From an uncultured Aquimarina sp. (GTDB lineage Bacteria; Bacteroidota; Bacteroidia; Flavobacteriales; Flavobacteriaceae), in contig NZ_CANLYD010000008.1 in NCBI RefSeq assembly GCF_947495315.1, positions 124,001-188,000 on the forward strand: a DNA stretch of 64,000 bases. Reading direction: 5' to 3'. A model generated the notes under the pieces. The model was given only the letters and a program-made list of their open reading frames with translations, ran no database searches and was not told the DNA's origin. The position numbers and the translations under genes are program-made. This document shows positions 31,813 to 39,917 of this stretch, in pieces; position 1 is the stretch's first letter; each line of letters opens with the position of its first letter.

Positions 31813-33969
31813 ATGTTAGCTGAAAAAACAATAGCAAAAGAAGTTCTGAAAAAGGCGTTTAGTACACTTTGTACTGCTAAAAGTATGACAGAACTATATG
31901 AAGAAAATTTTAAGACGGTTTCAAAATATGTTCATGCAACATCAAGAGGACATGAAGCTATTCAGATTGCTGTAGCGATGCAATTATTACCTCAAGATTA
32001 TGCCTTTCCATATTATAGAGATGATTCGATGTTGTTAGGGATCGGAATGAAACCTTATGACTTAATGTTGCAATTGTTGGCGAAAAAAAATGATCCTTTT
32101 TCTGGAGGAAGAACCTATTATTCGCATCCGAGTCTTAGGGATGATGACAAACCAAAAATTCCACACCAATCATCTGCCACAGGTATGCAGGCGATTCCCG
32201 CTACTGGAGTTGCATTAGGAATGCAGTATAAAGAACTGGTTGGTATCGGTATCGATCATAATGATTCTCATAAGAGCGAGATACCAAAACCATCTATGAT
32301 GGAGAGTGGGATACTAAAACCGTCTATGACGGAGAGTGAGATAAATAAACAGCCTATGGCTGCACCACTGGTGGTTTGCTCCCTAGGTGATGCTTCGGTT
32401 ACCGAAGGAGAGATTGCAGAAGCATTTCAGATGGCAGCTTTAAAGCAATTGCCAATATTGTATTTGGTACAGGATAATGGTTGGGATATTTCTGCGAATG
32501 AAGCTGAAACAAGAGCGCAAAGCGCCTATGAGTATGCAGCAGGATTTCATGGATTAGATGCCATCACCATTGATGGAGCCAATTTTACAGAAAGTTATTT
32601 GGCAGTACAAGAAGCTATTCGAATTATAAGAGAAGAAAGAAGACCCATTTTAGTTCATGCGAAAGTACCATTACTAAACCATCATACATCAGGAGTACGA
32701 ATGGAATGGTATCGAGATGATCTCGAAGAAGCTCGATCAAGAGATCCATACCCGGTATTAAGAAATCAGCTGTTAGAATCCGGTTTTACTGAAGATGAGG
32801 TAAAAACCATAGAAGCTGAAGCAAAAGAAATAGTTGCGAAAGATCTTCAGGAAGCAATGAAAGCAGAAGATCCTAAACCAGAGGATTTATTCACAAACGA
32901 TTTTGCTCCAACACTGGTTACAGAAGAAACTGGCGAACGATCTCCAGCGGATAAAGAGGAGGTAGTTATGGTCGATTGCGCACTTTTTGCTGTAGAAGAA
33001 TTAATGAGGAAGCATAAAGAATGTTTGTTATATGGTCAGGACGTAGGAGGACGATTAGGAGGAGTGTTTAGAGAAGCTGCTACATTGGCACAAAAATTTG
33101 GTGACGAACGTGTTTTTAATACACCTATACAAGAAGCATTTATTGTTGGATCGACAGTGGGAATGTCTGCCGTTGGTTTAAAACCCATTGTAGAAGTACA
33201 ATTTGCAGATTATATATGGCCAGGATTAAATCAATTGTTTACAGAAGTAAGTAGATCTTGTTATCTATCCAATGGTAAATGGCCAGTATCTATGATATTA
33301 AGAGTACCTATTGGAGCATACGGTAGTGGCGGACCTTATCATTCATCTTCAGTAGAATCTGTTGTTACAAATATAAGAGGAATCAAAATTGCATATCCAA
33401 GTAATGGAGCTGATCTAAAAGGTTTGATGAAAGCTGCGTATTATGATCCTAACCCGGTTGTTATTTTGGAACATAAAGGATTGTATTGGTCCAAAGTAAA
33501 AGGAACTGATGCAGCTAGAACCATCGAACCATCGGAAGATTACATATTACCTTTTGGTAAAGCCAATATAGTACAACAGATATGGCCACAGGAAGAAAAG
33601 GAAACAATGACTGTAGTAACATACGGAATGGGAGTACATTGGGCATTGAATGCAACAAAAGATCTGAAAGATGTTGTAGAGATTATAGATTTACGTACCC
33701 TATATCCATTAGATGAGACCACTATTATGGAGTCTGTAAAAAAGACAAAGAAGTGTTTAGTAGTAACAGAGGAACCAACTAATAATTCTTTTGCCCGAGC
33801 TTTATCAGGAAAAATTCAGGAAGAATGTTTCCGTTATCTAGATGCACCGGTAATGACTATTGGTTCGGAGAATATGCCTGCGATTCCGCTAAATAGCACA
33901 TTAGAACAAACCATGATTCCTTCTACAGAAAAAATAAGAACGAAGATAGAAGAGTTGTTGAAGTATTAA
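31813..33969 (+). CDS. 2-oxoacid dehydrogenase E1, alpha and beta fused
   Basis: This 718-residue protein has an alpha half (about 1-360) with the thiamine-diphosphate motif GDASVTEGE...NGWDIS and a beta half (about 385-718) with LYGQDVGGRLGGVFREA and RVPIGAYGSGGPYHSSS. Fusion of the two chains is common in Bacteroidota. Residues about 155-183 come from a 30-bp tandem repeat (32274-32363) inserted before the TPP motif. It decarboxylates branched-chain or related 2-oxoacids and works with the E2 upstream. A terminator follows at 33991. Confidence 0.93.
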   Translation: MLAEKTIAKEVLKKAFSTLCTAKSMTELYEENFKTVSKYVHATSRGHEAIQIAVAMQLLPQDYAFPYYRDDSMLLGIGMKPYDLMLQLLAKKNDPFSGGRTYYSHPSLRDDDKPKIPHQSSATGMQAIPATGVALGMQYKELVGIGIDHNDSHKSEIPKPSMMESGILKPSMTESEINKQPMAAPLVVCSLGDASVTEGEIAEAFQMAALKQLPILYLVQDNGWDISANEAETRAQSAYEYAAGFHGLDAITIDGANFTESYLAVQEAIRIIREERRPILVHAKVPLLNHHTSGVRMEWYRDDLEEARSRDPYPVLRNQLLESGFTEDEVKTIEAEAKEIVAKDLQEAMKAEDPKPEDLFTNDFAPTLVTEETGERSPADKEEVVMVDCALFAVEELMRKHKECLLYGQDVGGRLGGVFREAATLAQKFGDERVFNTPIQEAFIVGSTVGMSAVGLKPIVEVQFADYIWPGLNQLFTEVSRSCYLSNGKWPVSMILRVPIGAYGSGGPYHSSSVESVVTNIRGIKIAYPSNGADLKGLMKAAYYDPNPVVILEHKGLYWSKVKGTDAARTIEPSEDYILPFGKANIVQQIWPQEEKETMTVVTYGMGVHWALNATKDLKDVVEIIDLRTLYPLDETTIMESVKKTKKCLVVTEEPTNNSFARALSGKIQEECFRYLDAPVMTIGSENMPAIPLNSTLEQTMIPSTEKIRTKIEELLKY
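32274..32363 (+). repeat. 30-bp tandem repeat, three units, inside the E1 gene
   Basis: The units begin GAGCGAGATACC, GAGTGGGATACT and GAGTGAGATAAA. Each contains a small palindrome around TAT: CCATC-TAT-GATGG, CCGTC-TAT-GACGG and CAGCC-TAT-GGCTG. The arms change together between units. Confidence 0.8.
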
Positions 33970-33990
33970 GAACATAAATGGAATGTATAA

Positions 33991-34030
33991 TAAACCTCAT
34001 TTGTAATGAAACAGATGAGGTTTATTTTTT
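33991..34030 (+). terminator. Terminator of the E2-ilvE-E1 unit
   Basis: AAACCTCAT and ATGAGGTTT arms followed by ATTTTTT, about 20 bp after the E1 stop. Confidence 0.85.
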
Positions 34031-34128
34031 AACCAAAAAAACAAATTGTAAGTTTTAACCTACAAAATAGGCTAAATAAGCTATTTTTAAGTTAAAAAGC
34101 AATTTTTTTAGACAAAATACACAAAAAG

Positions 34129-34300
34129 TTTGGTAGAATGAAAAATAGTTGTATCTTTACACCAGAGTTAATGAGTTAGCGTTTTCATCCTCCCCAAGAT
34201 GAAAACATTTATAAAAAGTGAGTTTTAATTTTAGAATAAGCCCCTAAATTAAGATGATTTGTGTGAAGAAAAAGAGCGTGGAGACGCTCTTTTTTGTTTT
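34129..34300 (+). ncRNA. Candidate small RNA gene, copy 1 of 3
   Basis: Promoter: TTTG at 34129 and TATCTTTA at 34152, with the 19-bp spacing of Bacteroidota promoters. The predicted transcript runs from about 34160 to 34298. It starts with a perfect hairpin GTTTTCATC-CTCCCCAA-GATGAAAAC, whose loop is C-rich, followed by an AU-rich single-stranded part. It ends in the intrinsic terminator AAGAGCGTGGAGACGCTCTTTTTT. No conserved ORF. The three copies are nearly identical in the transcribed part, while their spacers have drifted. Possible relation to the Flavo-1 type or to another known RNA family could not be tested. Confidence 0.8.
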
Positions 34301-34309
34301 CTACTATTT

Positions 34310-34976
34310 CCCGTAAATAATTCCTTCAGACTATCTTTTTGTTCAAAACCTGTTTTCTGGTTTCCTACCTTTTAGATAATCTAATAAAGTTTTCATTTTT
34401 ATAGGATATACCATTTATTTCTTTGGAAAAATGGGAAGCTTGGATTCACTGAAGCGGAAGTAAAAGTAAGATTAATACTACATATTTATAAATTATCGCT
34501 TTTAAAAACGTTAAAAAGCATATTTTTTAAGATAAAATGCATTAAAAGTTTGGTGGATTGAAAAATAGCTGTATCTTTACACCAGAGTTAATGAGTTAGC
34601 GTTTTCATCCTCCCCTAGATGAAAACATTTATAAAAAGTGAGTTTTAATTTTAGAATAAGCCCCTAAATTAAGATGATTTGTGTGAAGAAAAAGAGCGTG
34701 GAGACGCTCTTTTTTGTTTTCTGCTATTTCCCGTAAATAATTCCTTTGTACTATCCTTTTATTCAAAATCTATTTTCTGGTTTTCTACCTTTTAGATAAT
34801 TGAGAATTTTATAAAGTTTTTCATTTTTATAAGGTACACCGTTTATTTCTTTGGAAAAATGGGAAGCTTGGATTCACTGAAGCGGAAATAAAAGTAAGAT
34901 TAATACTACATATTTGTAATTAAGCACTTTTAAAAACGTTAAAAAGCACATTTTTTAAGATAAAATACACAAAAAG
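34310..34976 (+). repeat. Spacers of the tandem small-RNA array
   Basis: The two spacers are themselves homologous (TATTTCCCGTAAATAATTCC, then GGGAAGCTTGGATTCACTGA), showing that a unit of about 420 bp was duplicated twice. The spacers hold small indels and substitutions that the transcribed parts lack. Confidence 0.75.
34549..34720 (+). ncRNA. Candidate small RNA gene, copy 2 of 3
   Basis: Same architecture 420 bp further on: TTTG at 34549, TATCTTTA at 34572, hairpin with loop CTCCCCTA (one change from copies 1 and 3) and terminator at 34689-34720. The transcribed part is otherwise the same as copy 1. Confidence 0.8.
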
Positions 34977-35148
34977 TTTGGTAGAATGAAAAATAGCTGT
35001 ATCTTTACACCAGAGTTAATGAGTTAGCGTTTTCATCCTCCCCAAGATGAAAACATTTATAAAAAGTGAGTTTTAATTTTAGAATAAGCCCCTAAATTAA
35101 GATGATTTGTGTGAAGAAAAAGAGCGTGGAGACGCTCTTTTTTGTTTT
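34977..35148 (+). ncRNA. Candidate small RNA gene, copy 3 of 3
   Basis: TTTG at 34977, TATCTTTA at 35000, hairpin loop CTCCCCAA and terminator at 35117-35148. An 86-codon reading frame crosses this copy but runs through the terminator and is not conserved in the others. Confidence 0.8.
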
Positions 35149-35177
35149 CCAATATTTCCATTTGATGCATTATATAC

Positions 35178-35213
35178 AAAATGTGCTGATTATTATAATC
35201 AGCACATTTTTTT
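35178..35213 (-). terminator. Terminator of the slipin gene
   Basis: AAAATGTGCTGATTA and TAATCAGCACATTTTTTT form a long perfect stem directly after the slipin stop. It works in both directions and would also stop read-through from the small-RNA array. Confidence 0.85.
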
Positions 35214-35218
35214 CACAC

Positions 35219-36328
35219 CTACCTATTCACAGAGAATATATCCTTCAATTGTTTTACCATTCCACCATTACCAGAGAGAGTGATTTCACCGATCTTATCC
35301 GCAATTTTCTCTACATATTCCATTTCTTTCAATTTGTAGAGCATCTCATTATCTTCCATTAGTTTTGCTGTATTTAGCAAACTTCTGGTAGATGCAGTTT
35401 CCTCACGCCTGGTGATGATATTAGCTTGAGCTCTCTTTTGTGCTACCAGTACCTGGTTCATGATTTCTTTCATTTCACCAGTAAGAATAATATCTCTGAT
35501 ACCACAATTCAATACTTTTACACCTAGTTTGTTAGTTTGACTGTTGGTTGCTTCTAGTATAGCATCAGCCATACTGTCTTTGCGTTCCAAAAGTTCGTCT
35601 AGGGTATAATTTCCTACGAAAGCTCTAAGAGCTAATTGCATCAAGATGTATAATTGTTTTTCATATTCTTTGTTGTCAAGCAAAGCCTTTTCGATATCTA
35701 CAACTTTATATTGTGTGTAGAAATTGATACGAATAGCAGCCTTATCTTTAGTCAATAATTCCTGACCTGCAATTTCTAGCTGTAATTGACGTAAATCAAC
35801 TTTGGCAATTTTGATGGTTGTATCGTTTCTCCAGAAACGATAAGTACCACTGCCTAATGTTTTAGCAAATACATCATCTACAATTAATACTGCTTTTTCG
35901 TAAGCAGCAACTTCAAAAACTCGAATATATTTATTGAGTGCATAATTGCTGAATAGCGATTTGTCAATCTTTTCCGTAATGTAAATTTTGCTAAGATCCA
36001 CTTTAGTAAATTCATACTCACGTAATCCTTTCCATAGCGTATATCTTCCGGCAGAGAATACACTTTTGAAGTTTCCATTTTCATTGACCAATACTATTTC
36101 ATTATCCTTTACCTCAATTAGGTGTAGCATATCTTCCAACACTGTATCCTTTAGTAAGAGTTCCAGCGCTATTGGAGCTGCAAAAGGTTTAGAAAGATCA
36201 TATTGTATAACATGCTCATTAAATCCTACCCAATGGATTCCTTGTGTTATTACACGATTGTAATCACCTTTTCTGAAAACCAAGCCTACTTTGCCAGCAT
36301 TGATTCTTACTCTTTTCATTTTTTTCAT
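35219..36328 (-). CDS. Slipin / SPFH-domain protein
   Basis: I chose the ATG at 36328 (MKKMKRVRINAGKVGLVFR), giving 369 residues; the longer frame upstream adds residues that are not family-like. The SPFH domain lies at about 150-290, with YTQYKVVDIEKALLD and NCGIRDIILTGEMKEIMNQVLVAQKRAQAN, the typical slipin motif. A helical C-terminus (KLKEMEYVEKIADKIGE) follows. The usual N-terminal membrane hairpin is missing, and an extended beta-rich region replaces it. This form has been noted next to RNA-repair genes in other bacteria. Here a tRNA array is the neighbour. Confidence 0.85.
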   Translation of the reverse strand: MKKMKRVRINAGKVGLVFRKGDYNRVITQGIHWVGFNEHVIQYDLSKPFAAPIALELLLKDTVLEDMLHLIEVKDNEIVLVNENGNFKSVFSAGRYTLWKGLREYEFTKVDLSKIYITEKIDKSLFSNYALNKYIRVFEVAAYEKAVLIVDDVFAKTLGSGTYRFWRNDTTIKIAKVDLRQLQLEIAGQELLTKDKAAIRINFYTQYKVVDIEKALLDNKEYEKQLYILMQLALRAFVGNYTLDELLERKDSMADAILEATNSQTNKLGVKVLNCGIRDIILTGEMKEIMNQVLVAQKRAQANIITRREETASTRSLLNTAKLMEDNEMLYKLKEMEYVEKIADKIGEITLSGNGGMVKQLKDIFSVNR

Positions 36329-36449
36329 TTTTATGTCTGCTTTCCAACAGACAGATTTAACATTAATTGGATGATAATCCCGTAACGGAGGCATTATCTA
36401 CTTCTTTAAAATACCTTTAGATTAGTATTAGTAAAGAAGTATATTTTTA

Positions 36450-36530
36450 GGGCGTACTCCGCCTGAGGCGGATCGGGCTATCCGCGCTACATGGTAGCTT
36501 GCTTCTATCCCTTACGCAACTTCATATCGT
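36450..36530 (+). repeat. Composite REP element
   Basis: GGGCGTACTCCGCCTGAGGC, then GGATCGGGCTATCCGCGC, ending TTCTATCCCTTACGC. Same framework as at 30525 and 63361. The stretch 36531-36880 holds another GGAGAGATATCCGAAGG-type repeat and the inverted repeat GTTCTTATAC/GTATAAGAAC (36791-36818), but no gene. Confidence 0.65.
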
Positions 36531-36892
36531 AATTATATAACTCTCAAACTTCAGTTTCTATCCTTTTTAAGGAGAGATATCCGAAGGACGGAGAGGTTAA
36601 AAAAACTGTGAAAGCAAATCATCTTTCCAGTGCGGAAATCATAGCATGTGATATCTTCTACAATTAGTTTTTAGTATCGAGATGAAAGAATAGCTATCGA
36701 AAAAAGGATAGTTAATTCTAAAACCTGAACACAAAAAAGTAACTATTTCTGATGACAAGATTACTACCATCTCAAAGCACTTTTAAGACTGTTCTTATAC
36801 CAAGAGTAGTATAAGAACGGATTTGCTAATCACTGTTTTTGTCATTTTTACAGCTTGACAAGCTGTGAATCAGTTTTAGAAGGTGACCCGAG

Positions 36893-36968
36893 CTTCGTGA
36901 AAACGGATTTTGAGTCCATTTTGGCTACATTAAAAGTGTAGTGCTCTACCAACTGAGCTACAAAAGCC
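36893..36968 (-). pseudogene. Decayed tRNA-Lys (UUU)
   Basis: The 5' part is normal: GGCTTTTGTAGCTCAGTTGG, then anticodon arm CTACA-CTTTTAA-TGTAG. The T arm and 3' acceptor are replaced by REP-like sequence (CACGAAGCTCGGGTCACC), so the acceptor stem cannot close. Confidence 0.65.
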
Positions 36969-36985
36969 AAGAAGTTTTACTTCAA

Positions 36986-37053
36986 GCTAATGACGGGAAT
37001 CGAACCCGCGACATCCAACAAGTCTGTTGTTCTAACCACTGAACTACCTCAAT
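36986..37053 (-). pseudogene. Decayed tRNA-Thr-like (UGU)
   Basis: The D arm (TAGTTCAGTGGTTAGAAC) and T arm (GCGGG-TTCGATT-CCCGT) are intact. The anticodon arm reads CAGACTTGTTG and appears to have lost about six bases on its 3' side. The acceptor stem pairs badly. Confidence 0.5.
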
Positions 37054-37060
37054 ACGCATT

Positions 37061-37140
37061 GAGAGTGGGAGTTGAACCCACGACCCACAGAGTTGAGACT
37101 ATTATTTGGTTAATAGTCAAACCTTCAAGCCAAGTTGAAT
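37061..37140 (-). pseudogene. tRNA 3' half fused to a hairpin
   Basis: The T arm GTGGG-TTCAACT-CCCAC and 3' acceptor are present. The 5' half is replaced by the perfect hairpin GACTATTA-ACCAAA-TAATAGTC. Confidence 0.5.
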
Positions 37141-37227
37141 ATAAAGTGATGATACAAACCTGCAATACTTCATACAATAGTGCCATACAGAAACACACAA
37201 CAAGACTTGCTTGATATTTTTATTGTA

Positions 37228-37330
37228 CCTCTTACCAGATTCGAACTGGTACTTTCGCCTAAGCGAACAGATTGGCTCTAAATGCGCTTCCCTACTTTGA
37301 ATCCTGTTCATTTCGGTGCTTCTGCAAAAC
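37228..37330 (-). pseudogene. Decayed tRNA-Leu-like remnant
   Basis: Class II variable arm TTCGC-TTAG-GCGAA, T arm ACCAG-TTCGAAT-CTGGT and a 3' acceptor are visible. The 5' acceptor and D arm are not. Confidence 0.45.
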
Positions 37331-37437
37331 CTATTCATTAACGAGCGTGTCATTAACAACATCATCCAATCACTCCACGGTTAAGTAACTGTCTTTTTCC
37401 GTAGCACTTCCTTTTATGCTAAAGAGGTATATTAATA

Positions 37438-37632
37438 CTAAAGAAGGATTTCTTTAGGAAAGGTCTCTAATATTTTAATTTCACCTTCGACTCTAAAAAT
37501 ATTTACACAGCATCCACATCCTTCATCTTCCGAAATGTAGGTTAGTGTATTTTTATTTTTATGAATCCAATCATAAAGTATATCCTGATTGTTTCTTTTT
37601 GCTTCAACAATATATTCTTCCTTTGCTTTCAT
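37438..37632 (-). CDS. Small hypothetical protein, 64 aa
   Basis: The ATG at 37632 gives MKAKEEYIVEAKRNNQDILY and a Cys cluster GCGCCVNIF. A frame starting further upstream (37704) exists but reads through sequence with no protein character. It lies inside the tRNA region on the same strand. Unknown function; the codon pattern looks coding. The cluster could bind metal. Confidence 0.5.
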   Translation of the reverse strand: MKAKEEYIVEAKRNNQDILYDWIHKNKNTLTYISEDEGCGCCVNIFRVEGEIKILETFPKEILL

Positions 37633-37792
37633 AATGTTATCTTTTATAATTGCCCTGCTACTTATTTCCTCACTTAATAGCAGGGCACTACTACAAACCC
37701 TCATTTGTTTACCCCTTATTAAAGAAGGTTTGTTTTAATTACTATGCAAATATTTAATGTATGAACGCAATGTTTTTGCGTAGTAATTATTT

Positions 37793-37905
37793 ATTAGTGA
37801 AATTCTGTTTTGAAAAGTTGCAAAGCAACGAATTCAAAATAGATGATTGAACTAATCCCGCTTTTTCAGCGGGATCTTAGGTTTAATACCTCGAAGCCTC
37901 TTCGA
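37793..37905 (+). repeat. Interspersed repeat, copy A
   Basis: Begins ATTAGTGAAATTCTGTTTTG, contains GAACTAATCCCGCTTTTTCAGCGGGAT and ends GGTTTAATACCTCGAAGC. Homologous to 59888-60003 (same strand) and, inverted, to 63556-63641 and 41846-41934. Confidence 0.8.
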
Positions 37906-37958
37906 ATTTTTAAAAATGATATTCCGTTGAATACCTCGTGGGCTTACTCCTAGGATGT

Positions 37959-38123
37959 TTATTTATAAAAAATACGATTTTGATCATTCTTACCCTTTGG
38001 AGTATCCGCATCGGGATATAAGGCCTTAGTCATGCTATTAACATAGTTAGATGCCCATTTTATAAGTAAAAGCTGCAAACCGTTTTTTCTTTTTTCTTTG
38101 GTAATTGTTAGTTGTGTTTTCAT
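37959..38123 (-). CDS. Small basic hypothetical protein, 54 aa
   Basis: ATG at 38123: MKTQLTITKEKRKNGLQLLL, continuing IKWASNYVNSMTKALYPDAD and ending NRIFYK. It sits 28 bp after the 106-residue gene on the same strand, so the two probably form a transcript within the tRNA array. Unknown function; too short for most gene callers. Confidence 0.5.
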   Translation of the reverse strand: MKTQLTITKEKRKNGLQLLLIKWASNYVNSMTKALYPDADTPKGKNDQNRIFYK

Positions 38124-38151
38124 GATGAAAGTTTTTACATATTAATTTTGA

Positions 38152-38472
38152 TTATAGATTTTTTAATGATTCATACTCATGATCACGTCTGTCAATTTCG
38201 CCCAGAGGACTTCCTTTAAAAATGGAGATGTTTTTAAATCCATTTTCTTCTAGAATTAATGACGCTGCTTTTTTAACGGCTCCTCTTCTAGAGTTTCCAT
38301 AATCACCAGTTAGTTTTTTTGTAGCAGGATCCAGATCACCCCAAAGCTTATCCGGTTTACCATTGTCTATCGGTTCTACGAAATAGGTAATACCAGTAAT
38401 TTTGGATTGAACTATGAATCTACCTGTGTCTTCGGTTTTACATAAAAACCTTTGTAATAAAATGTTTTTCAT
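38152..38472 (-). CDS. Hypothetical protein, 106 aa
   Basis: MKNILLQRFLCKTEDTGRFI followed by a Gly/Asp-rich middle (WGDLDPATKKLTGDYGNSRR) and a helical C-terminus. The fold looks like a small alpha-beta domain. I do not recognise it. It is flanked on both sides by tRNA remnants and followed by the 54-residue gene, so it may be cargo of the array. Confidence 0.6.
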   Translation of the reverse strand: MKNILLQRFLCKTEDTGRFIVQSKITGITYFVEPIDNGKPDKLWGDLDPATKKLTGDYGNSRRGAVKKAASLILEENGFKNISIFKGSPLGEIDRRDHEYESLKNL

Positions 38473-38497
38473 AGTTTTAAAATTTAATTATTAGTGT

Positions 38498-38620
38498 AAC
38501 AGACAGGAGTCGAATACCGGATCTAGTCCGGCACGGGCTCTGTATCTTGGAAGCTTCAATCCAACACGCGTGCCTGTCTAAGCTACGTGCAGGCAGGTTG
38601 ACCAACTCCGCTACTATTCC
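38498..38620 (-). pseudogene. tRNA-Phe copy broken by two REP-like insertions
   Basis: Compared with the intact tRNA-Phe at 39841-39912, this copy keeps GGAATAGTAGC at the 5' end and CTCCTGTCTGTT at the 3' end. It carries a palindrome with GCCTG/CAGGC arms in the D-arm region and another, ACCGGATCTAGTCCGG, in the T loop. The anticodon stem has also changed. Confidence 0.75.
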
Positions 38621-38627
38621 TTTTTAG

Positions 38628-38739
38628 GGTATACTCCGGGATTAGCTCTTGATAAATCGGTATTTGTGAATGCTTTGCATTTCGAACCCTATTCTTCTTA
38701 TTCATAGTAAGGCGCTTTACCAGATAAGTTAGAGACACC
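38628..38739 (-). pseudogene. tRNA-His copy with a T-loop insertion
   Basis: Duplicate of the tRNA-His at 39918-39990 with a 36-bp insertion after TTCGAA of the T loop. The anticodon has drifted from GTG to ATG. With the preceding tRNA-Phe copy it forms a decayed duplicate of the intact Phe-His pair 1.2 kb away. Confidence 0.8.
38644..38679 (+). mobile_element. tRNA mini-insertion, in the tRNA-His copy (T loop)
   Basis: 36 bp, AGCTCTTGATAAATCGG to GTGAATGCTTTGCA, followed by TTT and preceded by ATT. Shorter member of the family. Confidence 0.7.
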
Positions 38740-38822
38740 ATTTTATCGTTTTGTATTGTTCGATATTCAGAGTATTGATAAATAAATCTTTATATTAGTC
38801 CGTAGATTGGAAAACAGAGTTT

Positions 38823-39677
38823 ATGGATAATATCTCCACGATTATTTTAGCAGCATCCTTATTTATCATCATGTTAGGGATGGGTTTATCACTCGTAACA
38901 TCTGATTTTAAGAGAATACTTATTTATCCAAAAGCTATTTTGGTTGGTTTAACCAATCAGCTCATAATCTTACCACTTGTGGGGTTTTTTCTAGCTTCTG
39001 TTCTTTCATTAAAACCCGAAATAGCAATAGGAATCATGATATTAGCAGCTTGTCCAGGTGGAGCAACTTCTAATTTGATATCGTATCTTGCTAAGGGAGA
39101 TATTGCTTTGTCAGTAACGCTTACTGCCTTTAGTAGTTTAATTACTATTATAACAATACCATTTATAGTTAATTTTTCGCTTTTCTATTTTTTAGAAGAA
39201 GATCAAACCATTCAGTTGAATGTGATAGAAACTATTATGCAAATTTTGATTATCATCATCATTCCAATAGGAATAGGCATGATCATTAGAAAATATAATG
39301 AAACCTTTGCTTTAAAAATGGCTAAACCTGTTAGAATAGCTTCTGCATTGGTCTTGGCCTTAGTAATCGTTGGTATTTTAGTCAAAGAAAAAGATAACTT
39401 TATTTCTTATTTTCAAGAAGCTGGGCTTGTTTCTTTATTACTAAATATAATAACAATGGCAATTGGTTACTACTCTGCAAAATTATTTAAGGTTCATCAC
39501 AAAGGTGCAATATCAATTGGGATTGAATCAGGAATTCAAAACGGTACTTTAGCAATATCCATAGCTATTGTTTTATTAGGAAACACTTCTTTTGCAATTG
39601 CTCCTGCGGTATATAGCTTATTGATGTTCTTTACAGGAGGGCTTGCTATATTTTTTGGAATTAATAGTAAAAAATAG
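38823..39677 (+). CDS. Bile acid:sodium symporter family protein
   Basis: This 284-residue membrane protein has nine to ten predicted transmembrane segments, e.g. IILAASLFIIMLGMGLSLV at the start. The family signature CPGGATSNLISYLAKGDIALS lies near residue 75 and GIESGIQNGTLAISIAIVLL near 235; these carry the sodium-site residues. Relatives import bile acids, pantoate or other organic anions; the substrate is unknown. It is the only plus-strand gene within the tRNA array and has its own ATG just after an AT-rich promoter region. It may have been inserted into the array. Confidence 0.9.
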   Translation: MDNISTIILAASLFIIMLGMGLSLVTSDFKRILIYPKAILVGLTNQLIILPLVGFFLASVLSLKPEIAIGIMILAACPGGATSNLISYLAKGDIALSVTLTAFSSLITIITIPFIVNFSLFYFLEEDQTIQLNVIETIMQILIIIIIPIGIGMIIRKYNETFALKMAKPVRIASALVLALVIVGILVKEKDNFISYFQEAGLVSLLLNIITMAIGYYSAKLFKVHHKGAISIGIESGIQNGTLAISIAIVLLGNTSFAIAPAVYSLLMFFTGGLAIFFGINSKK

Positions 39678-39699
39678 AAGAATCCTATAGTTTCACATT

Positions 39700-39746
39700 T
39701 GTACTTCATCTAAGTGAAGTGCATTTACCAATTTAGCCATTCCAGT
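39700..39746 (-). pseudogene. tRNA-Leu-like remnant, no T arm
   Basis: ACTGGAATGGCTAAATTGG and an anticodon-type hairpin ACTTC-ACTTAGAT-GAAGT are visible; no T arm follows. Confidence 0.4.
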
Positions 39747-39758
39747 AGTTGTAATATT

Positions 39759-39829
39759 TAAGGTATTGAGAATCGAACTCAAGACTTCCGCGATATATCC
39801 GCGGTACTCTACCACTGAGTTATACCTTA
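39759..39829 (-). tRNA. tRNA-like, anticodon UAU (Ile codon AUA), non-consensus base 33
   Basis: All four stems pair: acceptor TAAGGTA/TACCTTA, anticodon CCGCG/CGCGG, T TTGAG/CTCAA. The anticodon loop is GATATAT, so base 33 is A instead of the near-universal U, and positions 34-36 read UAU. Either an unusual tRNA or one recently inactivated by a point change. Confidence 0.55.
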
Positions 39830-39840
39830 TTATTTGATGT

Positions 39841-39912
39841 GGAACAGACAGGAGTCGAACCTGTATCTGCGGATCTTCAATCCGCCGCATTGACCAATTT
39901 TGCTACTATTCC
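39841..39912 (-). tRNA. tRNA-Phe (GAA)
   Basis: Complete cloverleaf: acceptor GGAATAG/CTGTTCC, anticodon arm GCGGA-TTGAAGA-TCCGC, T arm ACAGG-TTCGACT-CCTGT. CCA is not encoded. The acceptor sequence is atypical for a housekeeping tRNA-Phe. Confidence 0.9.
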
Positions 39913-39917
39913 GATTG

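Noticed and set aside
32274..32363. 30-bp repeats as a mini-CRISPR
   Set aside because: No spacers; units are directly adjacent and in frame inside the E1 gene.
34129..35148. Three regular repeats as a CRISPR array
   Set aside because: Units are about 420 bp, each with promoter and terminator, and the spacers are homologous to each other. No cas genes.
35102..35362. 86-codon ORF after the third small-RNA copy
   Set aside because: Runs through a strong terminator and into the opposite-strand slipin gene; not conserved in the other two copies.
36990..37214. ORF of 74 codons (MTGIEPATSNKSVV...)
   Set aside because: It is the antisense translation of tRNA T arms; a typical false prediction in tRNA regions.
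39693..39890. 65-codon minus-strand ORF
   Set aside because: Spans tRNA genes in sense; no protein character.
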